This document shows, in pieces, positions 5,944 to 7,325 of a stretch of 7,325 nucleotides of DNA; the stretch's first letter is position 1, and every line of letters begins with the position of its first letter. This stretch comes from Pseudomonadota bacterium. GTDB lineage: Bacteria; Pseudomonadota; Gammaproteobacteria; Steroidobacterales; Steroidobacteraceae. The position numbers and the translations under genes are program-made. The DNA lies in contig CANGMU010000113.1 in assembly GCA_947454665.1 (NCBI GenBank), forward strand, positions 1-7,325. Reading direction: 5' to 3'. Below the pieces are notes generated by a model that was not told the origin of the DNA, did not search any database, and was given only the letters and a program-made list of their open reading frames with translations.

Positions 5944-6776
5944 CGACAGGTGTAGTACGGCACGTCCATCGACGTGCCATCCGGTGCCACGCCCGCTTCG
6001 TGCCGGTCATAACCCGCGATCAGCGATTCCTTCACGCCGAACACCGCATCCGAATCCAGGTATTCACTGCCCGCGGCGAACAGGTGCGTCGTCACCGGGT
6101 GGTGGCCGTCCGCTGACACGATCATGTGGATATGGCCGGGCCTGAAGGGATGGCGACCCATGGCGCGCAGCATGTCGCCGACAGGGCCGTCATCGGGAAC
6201 CGGATAGAACAGCGGACGGATCGAGCGGAACCAGTACCGGCCTTCGGCATCCGTGCGGATGCGGCCACGGGCCTTCATGCCCGTGTCGCCTTCCATCTGC
6301 ATGTCATAGGTGCCTTCGCCGTCACCCGACCAGACATCGAGCAGCGCATTGGCAATCGGCGCGCCATCGCTGCTCAGCACGCGGCCGGAATAGAACGTCG
6401 GCTCGCCCTTCACGCCCTCGGCCAGGTTCGCGCCGTTGGGAAACTCCGGGGCGCCTTCCCAGTAATACGGGCCCAGCACGGTGGACTCCGCCGTGCCGTC
6501 GATCGACGGATGGTTGATCGTGATGACGAGGATGGACACGCCCAGCGTATCGGACAGCAGGATGAATTCCTGGCGCTTCGGCGTGACCGTCTGGCCGACT
6601 GCCGTCAGGAACTCGATGGCCTTGATCCATTCCGCTTCGGTCAGGCGCACGTCGCGCACGAAGTCGTGCAAGTGCGTGACCAGCGAGGTCATGACCTGTT
6701 TGAACCGCGCATCCGGCGCATCCTTGAGGCGATCGATCACGGCCTGCGTGATCGAGAGTTCGGTGACTTCCCGCAT
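5916..6776 (-). CDS. Intradiol ring-cleavage dioxygenase (hydroxyquinol/catechol 1,2-dioxygenase type)
   Basis: A 286-residue non-haem Fe(III) dioxygenase, which opens an aromatic ring between two adjacent hydroxylated carbons to give a cis,cis-muconate or maleylacetate-type product. The N-terminal 100 residues form the helical dimerisation domain of catechol-type enzymes (MTSLVTHLHDFVRDVRLTEAEW, 29-50). The catalytic beta domain follows with LGPYYWEGAPEFP (101-113). The iron ligands are Tyr157 (GEGTYDMQ), Tyr191 (LFYPVPDDGP), His215 and His217 (RPGHIHM), with the same 24-residue spacing from second Tyr to first His as in catechol 1,2-dioxygenase. The YPVPDDGPVGDML stretch resembles hydroxyquinol 1,2-dioxygenases more than catechol enzymes, so benzene-1,2,4-triol or a substituted catechol is the best guess. 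A GGGGGAA site lies seven bases before the ATG. It follows the PQQ dehydrogenase gene by 60 bases and may share its transcript. No maleylacetate reductase or muconate cycloisomerase is in the window. Confidence 0.93.
   Translation of the reverse strand: MREVTELSITQAVIDRLKDAPDARFKQVMTSLVTHLHDFVRDVRLTEAEWIKAIEFLTAVGQTVTPKRQEFILLSDTLGVSILVITINHPSIDGTAESTVLGPYYWEGAPEFPNGANLAEGVKGEPTFYSGRVLSSDGAPIANALLDVWSGDGEGTYDMQMEGDTGMKARGRIRTDAEGRYWFRSIRPLFYPVPDDGPVGDMLRAMGRHPFRPGHIHMIVSADGHHPVTTHLFAAGSEYLDSDAVFGVKESLIAGYDRHEAGVAPDGTSMDVPYYTCRYDFRLRKA
5959..5978. other. 8-bp perfect hairpin in the convergent gene junction
   Basis: GGCACGTC-CATC-GACGTGCC is a perfect 8-bp stem with a 4-base loop, starting 15 bases after the hydrolase stop codon and inside the last codons of the dioxygenase gene (Gly-Thr-Ser-Met-Asp-Val-Pro). 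Since there is no free space between the two convergent genes, it could act as a terminator or 3' stabiliser for the hydrolase transcript. No T run follows, so it is not a standard intrinsic terminator. Confidence 0.35.
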
Positions 6777-6836
6777 TGACGTTCCCCCGTTTAAGGCGGA
6801 CGAGCATACGATGGCGCGAGATGAATCGCTAAGGCC

Positions 6837-7325
6837 TCATTTGAAAAGATCCTTCACGACATACGCGGCCACCGCCTGAATCTGTTCGGCTGAAAGTGCT
6901 GCGCCGAAGGGCGGCATGTTGTTCTTGCCCTCCTTCACCGTTTGCATCACCAGTGCGACATCGGTGACCTTGTTCAACGGCGCCCCGCCCCCGTGCCCAC
7001 CTTTGCCGTCGGCGCCATGACAGGGCAGGCAGGCCTGCTGGAAGATCTGCGCACCGGATGCTGCACCGGTTCTGGCCGGCGCCTGCGCCGTCGCGGTCAC
7101 AGCTGGCGCTGTGGCCGGACGGGCCTCCGTGTCACGCTCCTTGGCGGGCGGCAGCGTGCCGTCAAGACTGAACAGCCAGACGCTGTCGCCCTTTGCGGTC
7201 CCGGCCAGCACGCTGCCTGCTGAATAAGCGACGACGTACTGCTTGCCGCCATGCTCGAAGACGCTCGGGACGGCGTTCATGCCGGCGCCGGTCTGGAACT
7301 GCCAGAGCATCCTGCCGTTGTCCGA
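6837..7325 (-). CDS. PQQ-dependent dehydrogenase with C-terminal cytochrome c domain (quinohaemoprotein), C-terminal fragment
   Basis: The last 162 residues of a gene that enters from the right edge; an internal ATG at 7310 is not its true start, since the frame is open to 7325 with SDNGR before it. Residues 6-61 (MLWQFQTGAG, GGKQYVVAYSAG, GDSVWLFSLDG) are the end of a PQQ beta-propeller, with the usual 'GkqYVa' and 'GDs.w.F.LdG' blade. An Ala/Pro/Thr-rich linker (about 62-90) leads to a class I cytochrome c domain with haem motif CLPCH (99-103) and likely axial Met137 (NNMPPFG). Such fused enzymes oxidise alcohols or aldehydes in the periplasm and pass electrons through their own haem to the respiratory chain. 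Substrate cannot be assigned because the active site is outside the window. The dioxygenase gene follows after 60 bases, which hints at a joint pathway. Confidence 0.9.
   Translation of the reverse strand, partial: SDNGRMLWQFQTGAGMNAVPSVFEHGGKQYVVAYSAGSVLAGTAKGDSVWLFSLDGTLPPAKERDTEARPATAPAVTATAQAPARTGAASGAQIFQQACLPCHGADGKGGHGGGAPLNKVTDVALVMQTVKEGKNNMPPFGAALSAEQIQAVAAYVVKDLFK

Noticed and set aside
6126..6779. Plus-strand open frame of 217 codons opposite the dioxygenase
   Set aside because: The minus strand carries all four iron ligands of an intradiol dioxygenase; the plus frame has no recognisable motif.
6777..6836. Terminator or operator between the PQQ dehydrogenase and dioxygenase genes (GCGA-N6-TCGC at 6816-6829)
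   Set aside because: The arms are only four bases long with no T run, so they are not distinguishable from chance. Read-through is plausible.

Overview
GC-rich Gram-negative DNA, most likely from a proteobacterium (sphingomonad-like or a GC-rich gammaproteobacterium). The basis is GC-rich codon use, a PQQ dehydrogenase fused to cytochrome c, the 3' end of a TonB-dependent receptor, and a dense catabolic gene order. The genus cannot be fixed from this window. No tRNA, rRNA, CRISPR array, transposase or integrase was seen.

Layout. Seven of the eight intact or edge-truncated genes read on the minus strand. Reading that strand from the right edge: the 3' end of a PQQ-dependent dehydrogenase with a C-terminal cytochrome c domain (6837-7325), then an intradiol ring-cleavage dioxygenase of hydroxyquinol/catechol 1,2-dioxygenase type (5916-6776). 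An alpha/beta hydrolase on the plus strand (5146-5943) converges on the dioxygenase, and their 3' ends overlap. A divergent intergenic region of about 175 bp with inverted repeats (4971-5145) then starts a tight minus-strand operon: a citrate synthase/citryl-CoA lyase-like protein (4161-4970), a CaiB/BaiF class III CoA transferase (2997-4157), a stand-alone MetE catalytic-domain protein (1951-2991), a VOC/glyoxalase-fold protein (1369-1899) and a second MetE-like protein (214-1362). A candidate intrinsic terminator (182-206) closes the operon. A candidate palindromic operator (151-164) and the start of a carotenoid oxygenase-like gene (1-117) follow.

How the genes may work together (inference). 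The set looks like catabolism of a plant-derived or xenobiotic, probably aromatic, compound. The PQQ dehydrogenase would oxidise an alcohol or aldehyde in the periplasm. The carotenoid/lignostilbene-type oxygenase would split a C=C bond, and the intradiol dioxygenase would open a di- or trihydroxylated ring. The CoA transferase plus citryl-CoA lyase-like pair could activate and cleave an acyl intermediate. The two MetE-like zinc proteins lack the N-terminal half of methionine synthase and lie away from any methionine gene, so they are candidates for methyl or alkyl transfer on a pathway compound.

The most unusual points are three. A short TonB-dependent receptor C-terminus (about 1911-1953) is stranded between the upstream MetE-like gene and the VOC gene, suggesting that the operon was assembled by recombination at a receptor 3' end. 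The lyase lacks two of the three classical citrate synthase catalytic residues. Two different MetE-like zinc proteins sit in one operon with a CoA transferase and a lyase.
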